Positions 26,931 to 37,005 of a stretch of 64,000 nt of DNA are shown in pieces. The notes under the pieces are model-generated. The model saw only the letters and a list, made by a program, of their open reading frames with translations. It searched no databases and had not been told where the DNA came from. Origin of the DNA: Sphingomonas sp. (GTDB lineage Bacteria > Pseudomonadota > Alphaproteobacteria > Sphingomonadales > Sphingomonadaceae); NCBI RefSeq assembly GCF_013812825.1, contig NZ_JACCSU010000018.1, forward strand, positions 31,485-95,484, given 5' to 3'. The translations under genes were made by a program, and so were the position numbers. How positions within the stretch are numbered: the first letter of the stretch is position 1; each line of letters starts with the position of its first letter.

Positions 26931-29900
26931 CCTGCGCTCCCGTAGCCGCCGCCGCCGGGCGTTTCGATGACGAATGAGTCGCCGGGCCCTACCTCGGCCG
27001 AGCCCGTGGCTTGAAGCATCTCGATGCTGCCGTCGGAGCGCTCGACCCAGTTGCGGCCGGGCAAGGCGTCGCCGCCGCCGGCGAGGCCGCGCGGCGCAAT
27101 CCGGCGGCGGTTGGCGAGGATGTTGGCGCGCATCGGCTCCAGGAAGGTGACTCGGCGGACGACTCCGTTGCCGCCGCGGTGGGCGCCGTCACCGCCCGAG
27201 CCGCGGCGGATGGCGAACTCGTCGAGCCGAACCGGCAGCCGCGTTTCGAGGATCTCGGGGTCGGTCAGCCGGCTGTTGGTCATGTGCGTCTGCACCGCGT
27301 CGGTTCCGTCATGGTCGGGCCCGGCGCCCGAGCCGCCGGCGATGGTCTCATAATATTGGTGCGCGTCGTTGCCGAAGGTGAAATTGTTCATTGTCCCCTG
27401 GCTCGGCGCGAGCCGTCCGGTGGCGGCGAACAAGGCGTCGGTGACCGCCTGGCTGGTCTCGACATTGCCGGCGACCACCGCCGCCGGGAACTCCGGGCTG
27501 AGCATCGAGGAGTCGGGGACGACCAAGCGGATCGGCCGCAGGCAGCCGTCGTTCATCGGGATCGAATCGTCGATCAGGGTGCGCGAGACGTAGAGCGAGG
27601 CCGCCCGGACGATCGAGAAGGGGGCGTTGAAATTGTCGCTTTGCTGGGCGCTGGTGCCGGTGAAATCGAACGTCGCCGAGCGCGCCTTTCGGTCGATCGA
27701 GATCGCGACCTGGATTCGGGCGCCATTGTCCATCTCGTAATCGAATGCGCCGTCATCGAGCCGGTCGAGGAGCCGGCGCACCGATTCCTCAGCGTTGGCG
27801 AGGACATGGCCCATGTAGGCCGCGACAACGTCGGCGCCGTAATCGCGTACGGTTTCGACCAGCGCTTCGGCGCCGCGCACGCAGGCGGCGAGCTGGGCGC
27901 GAAGGTCGGACAGATTGCGGTCGGGCTTGCGCGCCGGATAGGGGCCCGAGGTCAGAAGCGCCCGCGTTTCGGCTTCGAGGAAGCGGCCCTCGTCGACCAG
28001 CAGCGCGTTGTCGATCAGCACGCCTTCCTCGCCGATGGTCCGGCTGTCGGGCGGCATCGAGCCGGGGGTGATCCCGCCGACGTCGGCGTGGTGGCCGCGC
28101 GCGGCGACGAACGCCGAAGGAGCGCTGGCGGAGTCGTCGTAGAACACCGGGACGATGACGGTGATGTCGGGCAAATGGGTGCCGCCGCGGTACGGGTCGT
28201 TGAGCACATAGGCGTCGCCGCGGCGGATTCCGCGGCCATCGCGAGCGCCTCCGTCGGCATCCGGTCCGCGGCTGTCGATGATGGTTTTGATGCTCTCGCC
28301 CATCGAGCCCAAATGGACCGGGATGTGCGGAGCGTTGGCGATCAGCGCTCCGCCGGCATCGAACAAGGCGCAGGAGAAATCGAGCCGCTCCTTGATGTTG
28401 ACCGAGGTCGCGGTCGATTGCAGCGCGACGCCCATTTCCTCGGCGATCGCCATGAACAGATTGTTGAAGATCTCGAGCCGCACCGGATCGACCGCGGTTC
28501 CGACCGCGTGGGCGCGCGTGGCGGCCGTGGTTCGGGTGAGGACCAGCGTTCCGTCATCGGCCCGAGTCGCGCTCCAGCCCGGTTCGATCACCGTGGTCGA
28601 GGTCGAGTCGAAGATCAGTGCGGGGCCGTGGAGCTCCTCCCCGGGACGGGGAGGGGAAGTGGCCGAAGGATGGGGAAGGGGGTTGTTCGCCTGGCTCGCC
28701 GCCCCCTCCACCACTGAATCTTCGTTCAGCGGTCCCCCTCCCCGTTCCGGGGAGGAGACCGCTTCGACCACCAGCGCGTCGACGATCGGCTCACTGCCTT
28801 CGACGTAGCCGAAGCGGCGGCGGTGCAGCTCGTCGAATGTCTCGCGCATCGCGGCGGGAGGGGCCAGGTCGAGCTCGAACGCGGTGTCGCTGCCGGGAGT
28901 GCGCAGCCGCGCCCGGCGGTGGAGCTCGATGCGCTCGGGATCGAGGCCCTGCTCGGTGAGCGCATCGCGCGCCGCGGCCTCGAGCGTGCTCAGCCCATTC
29001 GAAAAATCTTCGCTCAGCGGCTTCAGCCAGCTCTGCTCGCGAATCGCCTTCACCGGCGCGAGTCCGATTCCATACGCCGACAGCACTCCGGCGAGCGGGT
29101 GGATCAGGATCCGCTCCATGCCGAGCGCGTCGGCGACCCGGCACGCGTGCTGGCCGCCGGCGCCTCCGAAGCAGGCGAGCGCGTAGCGGGAAACGTCATG
29201 GCCGCGGGCGATCGAGATCTTGCGGATCGCCGCGGCCATATTGTCGACGGCGATCTCGAGGAAACCCTCGGCGATTTCTTCCAGGCTTTTGGCGTTGCCG
29301 AGCGCATCGGCGACCTCCTCGAGCCTCGCGCGCGACTCCTCGGGGTCGAGCGGTTGATCTCCGTTGGGGCCGAACACCGCCGGGAAGCGCCCGGGCACGA
29401 TCCGGCCGAGGAACAGGTTGCAGTCGGTAACGGTCAGCGGACCCCCGTTTCGGTAGCAGGCCGGGCCGGGACGGGCTCCGGCCGACTGCGGCCCGACGCG
29501 GAAGCGCATCCCGTCGAACCGGCAGATCGAGCCGCCGCCGGCAGCGACGGTATGGATCTGCATCATCGGCGCTCGGATCCGGACTCCGGCGACGACGCTC
29601 TCGTCGACCAGCTCGAAGCGGCCGGCGTAATGCGACACGTCGGTCGAGGTGCCGCCCATGTCGAAGCCGATCAGGAGCTGCTGCCCCTTGGCGCCGCCGT
29701 GGGCGGCGCTCGCCGCGACCATCCCGACCACTCCGCCGGCCGGGCCCGACAGGATCGCGTCCTTGCCGCGGAACGAGCGCGCTTCCGCGAGCCCGCCGTT
29801 CGACTGCATGAAATGGAGGCCGGCGCCGTCGCCAAGCCCGGCCGCGACGCGCTCGACATAGCGGCGCAGCACCGGCGACAGATAGGCGTCGACGACGGTC

Positions 29901-30502
29901 GTGTCGCCGCGGCCGACAAGCTTGATCAGCGGCGCGACCTCGTGGCTGACCGAGATTTGCGAAAAGTCGAGCTCGCGCGCGATGTCGGCGAGGCGCGCTT
30001 CATGGTCGGGAAACGCCCAGCCGTGCATCAGAACGATGGCGAGCGCGTCGATGCCCGAGGCTCGGAGGCGCTCGAGCTCGCGCCGGGCGCCGGCCTCGTC
30101 GAGCGCGACCAGCACTTCGCCGTCGGCGCTGACGCGCTCGTCGATCTCGATGACGATTTCGTAGAGCATCGAGGGAAGCACGATCTTGCGGGCGAAGATC
30201 TCGGGCCGCGCCTGGTAGCCGATGCGCAGCGCGTCGCCGAAGCCGCGGGTGATCGCCAGCGCCAGCCGTTCGCCCTTGCGCTCGAGCAGTGCGTTGGTGG
30301 CGACCGTGGTGCCCATCCGCACCTCGCCGAGGCTGCCGCTTTCCGCCTCGAGCACCCGGCGGATGCCCTCGACCGCAGCGTCGGCATAATGCGGGTTTTC
30401 GGACAGCAGCTTCTCGACCCGGTGGCGGCCGTCCGACGCGGTCGCGACGACGTCGGTGAAGGTCCCGCCGCGGTCGATGGCAAAGGTCCAGACTCGGTCC
30501 AC
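26927..30502 (-). CDS. 5-oxoprolinase / hydantoinase A-B fusion
   Basis: 1191 residues from the GTG at 30502 (AAGGAG lies 3 bp upstream); a TTG at 30538 is the alternative. The HyuA half opens with [14 protein letters not shown] (ATP-binding) and contains [14 protein letters not shown], a [12 protein letters not shown] phosphate motif and FGGAGGQHA. The HyuB half begins about residue 670 ([32 protein letters not shown]) and includes PGGGGYG at the end. It would hydrolyse 5-oxoproline to glutamate with ATP, in line with the DUF969/DUF979 permeases downstream. About 42 residues (near 581-623) between HyuA and HyuB come from dispersed repeat DNA kept in frame; catalytic motifs flank it, so function is probably retained. 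Confidence 0.88.
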   Translation of the reverse strand: MDRVWTFAIDRGGTFTDVVATASDGRHRVEKLLSENPHYADAAVEGIRRVLEAESGSLGEVRMGTTVATNALLERKGERLALAITRGFGDALRIGYQARPEIFARKIVLPSMLYEIVIEIDERVSADGEVLVALDEAGARRELERLRASGIDALAIVLMHGWAFPDHEARLADIARELDFSQISVSHEVAPLIKLVGRGDTTVVDAYLSPVLRRYVERVAAGLGDGAGLHFMQSNGGLAEARSFRGKDAILSGPAGGVVGMVAASAAHGGAKGQQLLIGFDMGGTSTDVSHYAGRFELVDESVVAGVRIRAPMMQIHTVAAGGGSICRFDGMRFRVGPQSAGARPGPACYRNGGPLTVTDCNLFLGRIVPGRFPAVFGPNGDQPLDPEESRARLEEVADALGNAKSLEEIAEGFLEIAVDNMAAAIRKISIARGHDVSRYALACFGGAGGQHACRVADALGMERILIHPLAGVLSAYGIGLAPVKAIREQSWLKPLSEDFSNGLSTLEAAARDALTEQGLDPERIELHRRARLRTPGSDTAFELDLAPPAAMRETFDELHRRRFGYVEGSEPIVDALVVEAVSSPERGGGPLNEDSVVEGAASQANNPLPHPSATSPPRPGEELHGPALIFDSTSTTVIEPGWSATRADDGTLVLTRTTAATRAHAVGTAVDPVRLEIFNNLFMAIAEEMGVALQSTATSVNIKERLDFSCALFDAGGALIANAPHIPVHLGSMGESIKTIIDSRGPDADGGARDGRGIRRGDAYVLNDPYRGGTHLPDITVIVPVFYDDSASAPSAFVAARGHHADVGGITPGSMPPDSRTIGEEGVLIDNALLVDEGRFLEAETRALLTSGPYPARKPDRNLSDLRAQLAACVRGAEALVETVRDYGADVVAAYMGHVLANAEESVRRLLDRLDDGAFDYEMDNGARIQVAISIDRKARSATFDFTGTSAQQSDNFNAPFSIVRAASLYVSRTLIDDSIPMNDGCLRPIRLVVPDSSMLSPEFPAAVVAGNVETSQAVTDALFAATGRLAPSQGTMNNFTFGNDAHQYYETIAGGSGAGPDHDGTDAVQTHMTNSRLTDPEILETRLPVRLDEFAIRRGSGGDGAHRGGNGVVRRVTFLEPMRANILANRRRIAPRGLAGGGDALPGRNWVERSDGSIEMLQATGSAEVGPGDSFVIETPGGGGYGSAG
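28634..28758. repeat. Dispersed palindromic repeat inside the 5-oxoprolinase gene
   Basis: On the plus strand it opens CTCCTCCCCGGGACGGGGAGG, continues through GCCCCCTCCACCACTGAA-TC-TTCGTTCAGCGGTCCCCCTCCCC and closes GTTCCGGGGAGGAG. It carries the CCCCTCCACCA...GGTCCCCCTCCCC core seen at 6076 and 7183. The insert is in frame with no stop; on the coding strand it reads [14 protein letters not shown]... through PRPGEELHG. Homologues would be expected to lack it. Confidence 0.75.
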
Positions 30503-30582
30503 GCGCTCCTTGAAGCAAATGCGGTGCTGCGCAGCCAATGATCTTTTGAGTGTCCTGGGCCGGGCTTCAACCGCGGCTGCCG

Positions 30583-30714
30583 TCAGTCGTTGAACTGGCT
30601 CTTGGGAGGTATGGGCCGCTCCTTCGCGACCTTGATCGCCTGGTCAAGCTGAAGCCCGACGCTCTTGATGCGCTCGGCGAGCTCGGTTTCCTGTTCGGTT
30701 TTTCGCCGTCCCAT
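30583..30714 (-). CDS. Small hypothetical protein
   Basis: 43 codons from ATG at 30714 with TGA at 30583-30585. The translation [20 protein letters not shown]... has an amphipathic helix with charged faces (about 10-34) and then [11 protein letters not shown], protein-like rather than random. Ribosome site is weak (ACGGG). It fills part of the 600-bp gap upstream of the oxoprolinase operon. Unknown family. Confidence 0.35.
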   Translation of the reverse strand: MGRRKTEQETELAERIKSVGLQLDQAIKVAKERPIPPKSQFND

Positions 30715-30760
30715 CCCGTCACAACGCACGATGACCAGGAAAGGGCGCCGGGGCTCTGTC

Positions 30761-30982
30761 TCAGGCGCGAAGCGCCGCCTCGACGATCCGCGAGGCTCGG
30801 CTCATGCAGGTGCTGTTCCTCACCGTCTCGGCTTTTGCGGGGACCTTCAGCAGCAACAGGCTGGCGCCGAAATCGGGGCCGGGCGGCGTGTAGGCCGGCT
30901 CGCTCCAAAAGCCCGCGATGGGCGCGGCGCACGCGGCGACACCGGCGCCGATCAGCGCTGCCAAGGCCGAGCGAACATTCAT
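30761..30982 (-). CDS. Small putative lipoprotein
   Basis: 73 residues from ATG at 30982. MNVRSALAALIGAGVAAC is a lipoprotein signal with GVAAC lipobox. Mature part AAPIAGFWSEPAYTPPGPDF... followed by a Leu-rich and then charged stretch ending RIVEAALRA. No family recognised. The rest of 30541-31136 contains no other supported gene. Confidence 0.5.
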   Translation of the reverse strand: MNVRSALAALIGAGVAACAAPIAGFWSEPAYTPPGPDFGASLLLLKVPAKAETVRNSTCMSRASRIVEAALRA

Positions 30983-31136
30983 CCCTGGATCAAATCTGTT
31001 TGCTCCCCGCAGGAGTTCCACCGTCATCGAAACGCACGCGGAACAAGCGCTCTATCTCAAGGGTTTACACCCCATGCCCTCCCCCTCCCAGCGAGATGCG
31101 GGCGAAGTCGAGGGCTCCGACTAAGGAGACTTCAAC

Positions 31137-31586
31137 ATGCGAATCTCAACTGCAGCATGTCTGCTTACATCAGCAGCGCTAATTTCCGGCTGCGCCACCG
31201 TTCAGGGAATGGCCAGCGACGTTAATTCGGTTGTGGCGGCCTTCGATCCAAGCGCCACCTACACCCCCTGCGGCACGGTCCGCGTCGACGCCAACGCCGA
31301 CGGTCGAATCTCGACCGCGGAGTGGAACAACTACCGAGCCGCCGGCTACACCTACTGGGACGCCAATCGGGACGGCCGGATCAGCCGGGCCGAATATGCG
31401 AACTGCTGGTACGGCGGCGGCTTTTACGACAGGTACAATCGCGCGACGTGGGAACCGAGCTACCGGGCCTTCGACCGAAACGGCGACGGCTGGTTGAGCA
31501 ACGACGAATATTGGAGCGCGTCGGCCTGGTCGCAATACGATCGCAACCGCGACGGCGTTATCGACAGCAGCGAATGGCCCTGGTGA
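31137..31586 (+). CDS. EF-hand lipoprotein
   Basis: 149 residues with TAAGGAG upstream. Signal CLLTSAALISGC gives a lipobox (LISGC). Four EF-hand-type calcium loops follow: DANADGRISTAE (about 52-63), DANRDGRISRAE (about 80-91), DRNGDGWLSNDE (about 112-123) and DRNRDGVIDSSE (about 135-146). Each has the D-x-(N/D)-x-D-G-x-(I/L)-x-x-x-E pattern, so calcium binding in the periplasm or at the outer membrane is likely. Followed by a strong terminator. Confidence 0.88.
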   Translation: MRISTAACLLTSAALISGCATVQGMASDVNSVVAAFDPSATYTPCGTVRVDANADGRISTAEWNNYRAAGYTYWDANRDGRISRAEYANCWYGGGFYDRYNRATWEPSYRAFDRNGDGWLSNDEYWSASAWSQYDRNRDGVIDSSEWPW

Positions 31587-31621
31587 GCTAGACGGAGTTT
31601 ACGAACCCGCAGTCTTTGAGG

Positions 31622-31658
31622 GAGGGCATCCGCGGCATCGCGGGTGCCCTCTTTCTTT
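31622..31658 (+). terminator. Rho-independent terminator of the EF-hand gene
   Basis: GAGGGCATCCGCG (31622-31634), loop GCAT, CGCGGGTGCCCTC (31639-31651), then TTTCTTT. A 13-bp stem with one G-T wobble and a U-rich tail, 36 bp after the stop. Confidence 0.85.
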
Positions 31659-31750
31659 CGTCCAGTGCCCGCTTTGACCCGGGAACGGACGGGCGTCCCA
31701 ACCGGTCTCATCCAGACGGAACGATGCAGTTGGTCAACCATTCGCGTTGA

Positions 31751-32359
31751 ATGCGCGGTCTGCTGTCTTGTGCGATCCTGGCCTCGCTGTCGGTCTCTGC
31801 CTGCCAGGATCCAACGGGCCCCCCGCCCGAATACCGGCCGGAAGAGGCGGGGACGGTGGATCATGCGATGTGCCTGCTGGGCTTTGAGGCGGTTCCGCTT
31901 CGCGAGGTCGCGACCGGACATCATCTCGTTCAGGCCAAAATCAACGGCAGGAGCGGGAGCTTTGTCCTCGACACCGGGGCGAACGTCACGGTGGTCGAGA
32001 ATTCTCACCTCCGGCACTTCGACATCTCCGGCTCGCAAGGGGGTCTCGGCAGAGCGGTGGGCGGCATGGCCGGTGGGATGAGGGCCAGGCAAGTGGCAAT
32101 CGACGGTCTGAAGATCGGTTCGATCAAGACCAGGCAGGCGCGGATCGTCACCACCGACCTTGGCCAGCTCCTCTCGATGCTCGGCCAGGTGTCGGGGACG
32201 ACGGTTTACGGCCTCGTCGGCCAGGACGTGCTCAAGGAGCATCGGGCCATCGTCGACGTCGCCAAGCCGATGCTTTACCTCATCCCGCAGGATCGGGATC
32301 CAGCTCCTGTCGCCGCCGCAAAGTGCAAGCGCGAAGCCGAAGCGAAGGGCGGGGCGTGA
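31751..32359 (+). CDS. Retropepsin-like aspartic protease, lipoprotein
   Basis: 202 residues. Lipobox (SVSAC) near residue 18. The single aspartic-protease half has SFVLDTGANVTVVE (about 70-83) with the catalytic Asp in DTGA, and YGLVGQDVLKEHRAIVDVAKPMLYL, the flap/hydrophobic-Gly region typical of the bacterial retropepsin family. Active as a dimer. Probably a periplasmic peptidase of unknown substrate. 163 bp after the EF-hand gene terminator. Confidence 0.82.
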   Translation: MRGLLSCAILASLSVSACQDPTGPPPEYRPEEAGTVDHAMCLLGFEAVPLREVATGHHLVQAKINGRSGSFVLDTGANVTVVENSHLRHFDISGSQGGLGRAVGGMAGGMRARQVAIDGLKIGSIKTRQARIVTTDLGQLLSMLGQVSGTTVYGLVGQDVLKEHRAIVDVAKPMLYLIPQDRDPAPVAAAKCKREAEAKGGA

Positions 32360-32428
32360 AGCCCAGGCGGACGTAGGCTTTCCACCTATGGCCGTGGACA
32401 CCGATGAGCGTCCCCGCGTTGGTTCGCC

Positions 32429-32944
32429 ATGCTCGAAATTCCCGACCCGTTCGGACCCGTGGCACGTGGCCTGCTGCTGACGTTCGTCGCGGTGCTGTGG
32501 ACGGTGCTGCTGGTCCGGCTGGTCGGACTGCGCGCCTTTTCGAAGATGAATTCGTTCGACTTCGTCGCGACGATTGCGACCGGCTCGCTGATCGCCCAGG
32601 CGGGAACGCGCGCCCAATGGGACGAATACCTTCAGGCCATGGCGGCGATCCTGGGCGTGTTCCTGGTCCAGTGGCTGCCGTCCAAGGCGCGGCAAAGGTC
32701 GGACCGGGTCGGCAACCTCATCAGCAATGAGCCGGTGCTGCTGATGGATCGGGGCAAGTTCCTCGACGCGGCGATGGCCGAGACCCGGGTCTCGCGCTCG
32801 AACATGCTGGAGAAGCTGCGCTCGGCCGGCGTTACCGACGTGGCCGAAGTCCGCGCCGTGGTGCTCGAGACGACCGGCGACATTTCGGTCATCCGGGGCG
32901 GCGAGATCGACGAGAAGCTGATGGCGGGAGTGCGGCGGATCTAA
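32429..32944 (+). CDS. DUF421 / YetF-like membrane protein
   Basis: 171 residues. Three N-terminal TM segments (about 12-32, 46-66, 75-95) contain LVRLVGLRAFSKMNSFDFVATIATGSLIA, the DUF421 signature. The C-terminal globular domain has LISNEPVLLMDRGKFLDAAMAETRVSRSNMLEKLRSAGV, equivalent to the YetF/YcaP cytoplasmic domain. The family has no firm function; some members affect stress survival. Faces an L,D-transpeptidase tail to tail. Confidence 0.9.
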   Translation: MLEIPDPFGPVARGLLLTFVAVLWTVLLVRLVGLRAFSKMNSFDFVATIATGSLIAQAGTRAQWDEYLQAMAAILGVFLVQWLPSKARQRSDRVGNLISNEPVLLMDRGKFLDAAMAETRVSRSNMLEKLRSAGVTDVAEVRAVVLETTGDISVIRGGEIDEKLMAGVRRI

Positions 32945-32959
32945 GCCGCGACCGTCGGC

Positions 32960-33916
32960 CTAGACGAACTCGACCTTGGTGCCCGGGCTCACCGCCTTGG
33001 CGAGCTCGGCGGCGTCCCAGTTGGTGAGTCGAACGCAGCCGTGGCTGCTGGTCTTGCCGATCAGCCTGGGCTCGGGCGTGCCGTGGATTCCATAGCCTTC
33101 CTTGGTGAGGTCGATCCACGTGCCGCCGACCGGGTTGTTGGGGCCGGCGGCGATCGTCAGTTTCTCGTCGGGCCCCCACGAACGGCCCTCCGGATCGAAA
33201 TGGTAGGTCGGGGCCGGGGCGACCGCGCGGACCTCCATCGCTCCGCTGGGCGACGGGAAGGTGCTGCTGCCGATGGTCGCGGGGTAGGTCGCCACCAGCG
33301 TACCCTCCGCGGTGAAAGCGCGCAGGGCCGAGGCCGCTTTGTCGACCTCGATCCGGGCGACCTTCGCCTGGAGCCCGTCCTTGCCGGGCACGACCACGGT
33401 GATTTCGGTGCCGGCGCTGGCGAAATCGACGCCCGGGTTGAGCGCCTTCAGGAACGACTGCGCCATGTGGAATTTCTCGGCGATGCCCTCGGCCGGGTTT
33501 TCGTAGCCAAGCGTTTCGAGCTTCGCCTGCTCCTCCATTCCATCGGGCACCTTGATGAAGGGTCCGGCAACATCCTCGGCGGTGATCGTGTAGCGTTGCA
33601 GCAGGTTTCCCGAATAGACGCCGCGCAGTCTCTCGAGCAGCGCCGCGCTCGTCTGCCCGTCGGTCGTCATTCCATTGGCGCGCTGGAACGCGAGGATCGC
33701 TCGGCGCGTGTTGCCGCCCATGGCGCCGTCGATCACTCCGGGCGAATGGCCGCCGTGATCGAGCATCACCTGGGCAGCCAGCACCGTCTTGCTCCTTGCA
33801 CCGGAGAACAGCCGGTCGGCAGCAATTTCCGCACCGGGGAGCGGTGGGCTGGGCTGGGCGGAAACGCCCGTCGCTGCCGCAATCATGAACATGGGTAAAA
33901 ATTTGTGAATTGGCAT
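32960..33916 (-). CDS. L,D-transpeptidase with N-terminal peptidoglycan-binding domain
   Basis: 318 residues with a signal peptide (FLPMFMIAAATGVSA). A PG-binding 1 type domain (about 40-95) includes VIDGAMGGNTRRAILAFQRANGM. The YkuD catalytic domain (about 185-318) has TIAAGPNNPVGGTWIDLTKEGYGIHGTPEP (catalytic His) and SSHGCVRLTN (catalytic Cys). Periplasmic crosslinking of peptidoglycan. One of three L,D-transpeptidases in the window. Confidence 0.93.
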   Translation of the reverse strand: MPIHKFLPMFMIAAATGVSAQPSPPLPGAEIAADRLFSGARSKTVLAAQVMLDHGGHSPGVIDGAMGGNTRRAILAFQRANGMTTDGQTSAALLERLRGVYSGNLLQRYTITAEDVAGPFIKVPDGMEEQAKLETLGYENPAEGIAEKFHMAQSFLKALNPGVDFASAGTEITVVVPGKDGLQAKVARIEVDKAASALRAFTAEGTLVATYPATIGSSTFPSPSGAMEVRAVAPAPTYHFDPEGRSWGPDEKLTIAAGPNNPVGGTWIDLTKEGYGIHGTPEPRLIGKTSSHGCVRLTNWDAAELAKAVSPGTKVEFV

Positions 33917-33938
33917 TCTTTGCTCCGCAGGACTTTAC

Positions 33939-35324
33939 CTACCTACGGGCGCGCGCCCCTAATGTTCCTGCTTTTTCCGCGATTTGGTCGGTGGCGATGA
34001 AGCTGTGCGCGGTCTGGCGGTAGCGCTCCTGGAGCCGCTCCAGCGACGGCCCGTGCAATTCCTCCTCGGCGAGCGTCAGCAGGGACTCGGCCTGGGCGGC
34101 GAGAAGCTGGCGGCGATCGGAGAGGCGGCATCGCGCCGCAACTTGCGCCAGCGTGTCTAGCATGTGCAGCGCGGCGGTCACGTCGCGGGCCACGTACGGC
34201 CGCATGCGGCCAAATCCGCGATCGATGAATCCGGCATAGCTGTCGGGCACGGCGATCACTCGAACGGTCCCTTGCGGATCGACTCGGCGGGGCGACGGCA
34301 TGCGCCTCCGGCCCAGTTGCGCGACGGCTGCGCCGAGCCAGTCGAGGCAGGTGATCGCCGTGTAGGGATCGTTCACTCCGCTCGACAGCGCCCTTGCCGA
34401 GATCTCGACCAGTTCATCGACCAGGAACAAGATGTCCTGCGTCGGAGTGCGGTTGTTGCCGACGCTGTAGCTGCGGCGAAGCGAGCCGCCCGTCGCCTCG
34501 TCGACGCGCTCCGCCGGCCAGGCCGAAACGATCATCTCGCCGTCGAACAGATAATCGCCCGGAATATGGTGCAACCGCAATACAAGGTCCTTGTCGCAGG
34601 CGATATCCATCAGCGCCTCGTCCTCGACCGCCTGGAGATAGCCGTTGCAATGAGCGCAGACGGCCTTCGCACCGGTGCCGTCCTGCAGCGCGCGTTCGCC
34701 GGCGGAGAGTTCCTCGCTCGCCTGCTCGGCCTCGTCGATCGGATCACCGACCTGCGCCGGGAAGCGGTCGTCGACGGATCGGAGCAGCTGCTTGCCGATC
34801 CGGGCGACGACATTGTTGATGTGGATGCTGTTGGGCACGTGATGAATGAAGTAGATCAGCACCGCGATCGAGCAGATCGCCAGCACCAACCCGACCGCGA
34901 CCGCCATCTGCGGCACGAACTCGCCATCCCCGCCGCCGCGGATCGTCCGCAGGACGACCAGGCAATAGACGAAGGTCGCGATGAAGGTGCCGAGCGTCAC
35001 CTGGTTGCCGCGATCGCTCATGAAATTGGTCAGGATCCGCGGGCCGTACTGGCTGGCCGCATAGGCGATCGCGACGATGGTGATCGAGAAGACGACTCCA
35101 GCGACGGTGATCATCGAGCCGGCGATCGTCGATAGGACCTGGTGAGCGCCGTCGGGCTTGGCCTTCTGGTACCAGCCGAGACCGTCGAGCAGGCCTGTCG
35201 CGGGACCGGCGTCGAGCCACACCATCAGTGCCCCGAGCACGATGGCGAAAAAGGCCATCAGGCTGGGCACGAACCAGTAACTGGCGCGAAGCCCCTCGAT
35301 CAGCCGGAAAAAGTGAGCGCGCAT
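33939..35324 (-). CDS. DUF2254 membrane protein
   Basis: 461 residues from ATG at 35324 ([23 protein letters not shown]), the start expected for the family; an in-frame ATG at 35372 is less likely. Four TM segments lie at about 16-38, 66-95, 107-125 and 133-160. A conserved [23 protein letters not shown] is typical of DUF2254. The soluble part has [23 protein letters not shown] and a zinc-like CAHC (about 224-227). Function unknown. Divergent from guaA. Confidence 0.88.
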   Translation of the reverse strand: MRAHFFRLIEGLRASYWFVPSLMAFFAIVLGALMVWLDAGPATGLLDGLGWYQKAKPDGAHQVLSTIAGSMITVAGVVFSITIVAIAYAASQYGPRILTNFMSDRGNQVTLGTFIATFVYCLVVLRTIRGGGDGEFVPQMAVAVGLVLAICSIAVLIYFIHHVPNSIHINNVVARIGKQLLRSVDDRFPAQVGDPIDEAEQASEELSAGERALQDGTGAKAVCAHCNGYLQAVEDEALMDIACDKDLVLRLHHIPGDYLFDGEMIVSAWPAERVDEATGGSLRRSYSVGNNRTPTQDILFLVDELVEISARALSSGVNDPYTAITCLDWLGAAVAQLGRRRMPSPRRVDPQGTVRVIAVPDSYAGFIDRGFGRMRPYVARDVTAALHMLDTLAQVAARCRLSDRRQLLAAQAESLLTLAEEELHGPSLERLQERYRQTAHSFIATDQIAEKAGTLGARARR

Positions 35325-35415
35325 GAGCGCAACGACGCTTCGGCGCGTAATTGGTGCCGAACAGCCGTCCATCGGCGGAACTTTACTCGCGCGAGGGAAC
35401 GGCTATCGGCCTGCC

Positions 35416-36990
35416 ATGACCGCCCGGCCGCTTTCGATTCCAACTGGCGATTCCATTCTGATCGTCGATTTCGGCAGCCAGGTGACTCAGCTGATCGCCC
35501 GGCGAGTGCGCGAGGCGGGAGTCTATTCGGAAATCGCCCCGTTCAACGCCGCCGGCGAGGCGTTCGAGCGCCTGCAGCCGCGCGGCATCATCCTGTCGGG
35601 CGGGCCGTCGTCGGTGATGTGGGACGACAGCCCGCGCGCTCCGCAGCACTTGTTCGATTGCGGGCTTCCGATCCTCGCCATCTGCTACGGCCAGCAGACC
35701 ATGGCCCACCAGCTGGGCGGAGTCGTCGCGGCGTCCGACAACCGCGAGTTCGGGCGCGCGTTCATCGAGGTCATCGATGAATCGGCGCTGTTCGACGGGC
35801 TGTGGAAAGTCGGCGAGAAGCACCAGGTGTGGATGAGCCACGGCGACCGCGTCGAACAGCTTCCGGACGGCTTCAAGATCGTCGCGAAATCCGAAGGCGC
35901 GCCCTACGCGATCGCCACCGACGAGCAGCGCCGTTTCTATTCGATGATGTTCCACCCCGAGGTCGTCCACACGCCCGACGGCGGCAAGCTGCTGGCCAAT
36001 TTCGTCCGCCACGTATGCGGCTGCGCGGGCGACTGGACGATGGGAGCTTTCCGCGAGGCGAAGATCGCCGAAATCCGCGAGCAGGTCGGCAAGGGCCGGG
36101 TGATCTGCGGGCTGTCCGGAGGCGTCGATTCGGCGGTCGCCGCAGTGCTGATCCACGAGGCGGTCGGTGAACAACTGACCTGTGTGTTCGTCGACCACGG
36201 CTTGATGCGGCTGGGGGAGGCCGAGCAGGTCGTGTCGCTGTTTAGAAACAGCTACAACATCCCGCTGGTCCACGTCGACGCGAGCAAGGATTTCCTCGGC
36301 GGGCTGGCCGGAGTCACCGACCCCGAGGCGAAACGGAAATTCATCGGCAAGACGTTCATCGACATCTTCGAGGCCGAAGCAGCCAGGGTCGGCGGTGCCG
36401 ACTTCCTCGCCCAGGGCACGCTTTATCCGGACGTGATCGAGAGCGTCAGCTTCACTGGCGGGCCGAGCGTCACCATCAAGAGCCACCACAATGTCGGCGG
36501 CCTTCCCGACCGGATGAACATGAAGCTGGTCGAGCCGTTGCGCGAATTGTTCAAGGACGAGGTGCGCGTGCTGGGCCGCGAGCTGGGGCTGCCCGAGGGC
36601 TTCGTCGAGCGCCATCCGTTTCCCGGACCGGGCCTGGCGATCCGAATCCCCGGCGAGGTCACCGAGGAGCGCTGCGACATCCTGCGCAGGGCCGACGCGA
36701 TCTACCTCGAGGAAATTCGCAACGCCGGCCTATACGACGCGATCTGGCAGGCTTTCGCGGTGCTCCTTCCGGTGCGCACGGTCGGGGTGATGGGCGACCA
36801 TCGGACCTACGACAGCGTCTGCGGCCTGCGCGCCGTGACCAGCGTCGACGGGATGACCGCCGACATCTATCCGTTCGACGCGGCATTCCTCGCGCGGGTG
36901 GCGACGCGCATCGTCAACGAGGTGCCGGGAATCAACCGAGTCGTCTACGATTACACGTCCAAGCCCCCCGGAACGATCGAATGGGAGTGA
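35416..36990 (+). CDS. guaA: GMP synthase (glutamine-hydrolysing)
   Basis: 524 residues from ATG at 35416 ([23 protein letters not shown]); an in-frame start at 35323 would overlap the divergent DUF2254 gene. Class I glutamine amidotransferase domain: [13 protein letters not shown] with nucleophilic Cys, and the FHPEV catalytic His/Glu. ATP-pyrophosphatase domain: [13 protein letters not shown]. The dimerisation domain ends PPGTIEWE. Converts XMP, ATP and glutamine to GMP in purine biosynthesis. Confidence 0.98.
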   Translation: MTARPLSIPTGDSILIVDFGSQVTQLIARRVREAGVYSEIAPFNAAGEAFERLQPRGIILSGGPSSVMWDDSPRAPQHLFDCGLPILAICYGQQTMAHQLGGVVAASDNREFGRAFIEVIDESALFDGLWKVGEKHQVWMSHGDRVEQLPDGFKIVAKSEGAPYAIATDEQRRFYSMMFHPEVVHTPDGGKLLANFVRHVCGCAGDWTMGAFREAKIAEIREQVGKGRVICGLSGGVDSAVAAVLIHEAVGEQLTCVFVDHGLMRLGEAEQVVSLFRNSYNIPLVHVDASKDFLGGLAGVTDPEAKRKFIGKTFIDIFEAEAARVGGADFLAQGTLYPDVIESVSFTGGPSVTIKSHHNVGGLPDRMNMKLVEPLRELFKDEVRVLGRELGLPEGFVERHPFPGPGLAIRIPGEVTEERCDILRRADAIYLEEIRNAGLYDAIWQAFAVLLPVRTVGVMGDHRTYDSVCGLRAVTSVDGMTADIYPFDAAFLARVATRIVNEVPGINRVVYDYTSKPPGTIEWE

Positions 36991-37005
36991 CTCGCTGTCG
37001 GCGGT

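Noticed and set aside
27011-30541. Two long plus-strand frames (568 and 572 residues) across the oxoprolinase
   Set aside because: Antisense shadows of a recognised enzyme; no family motif.
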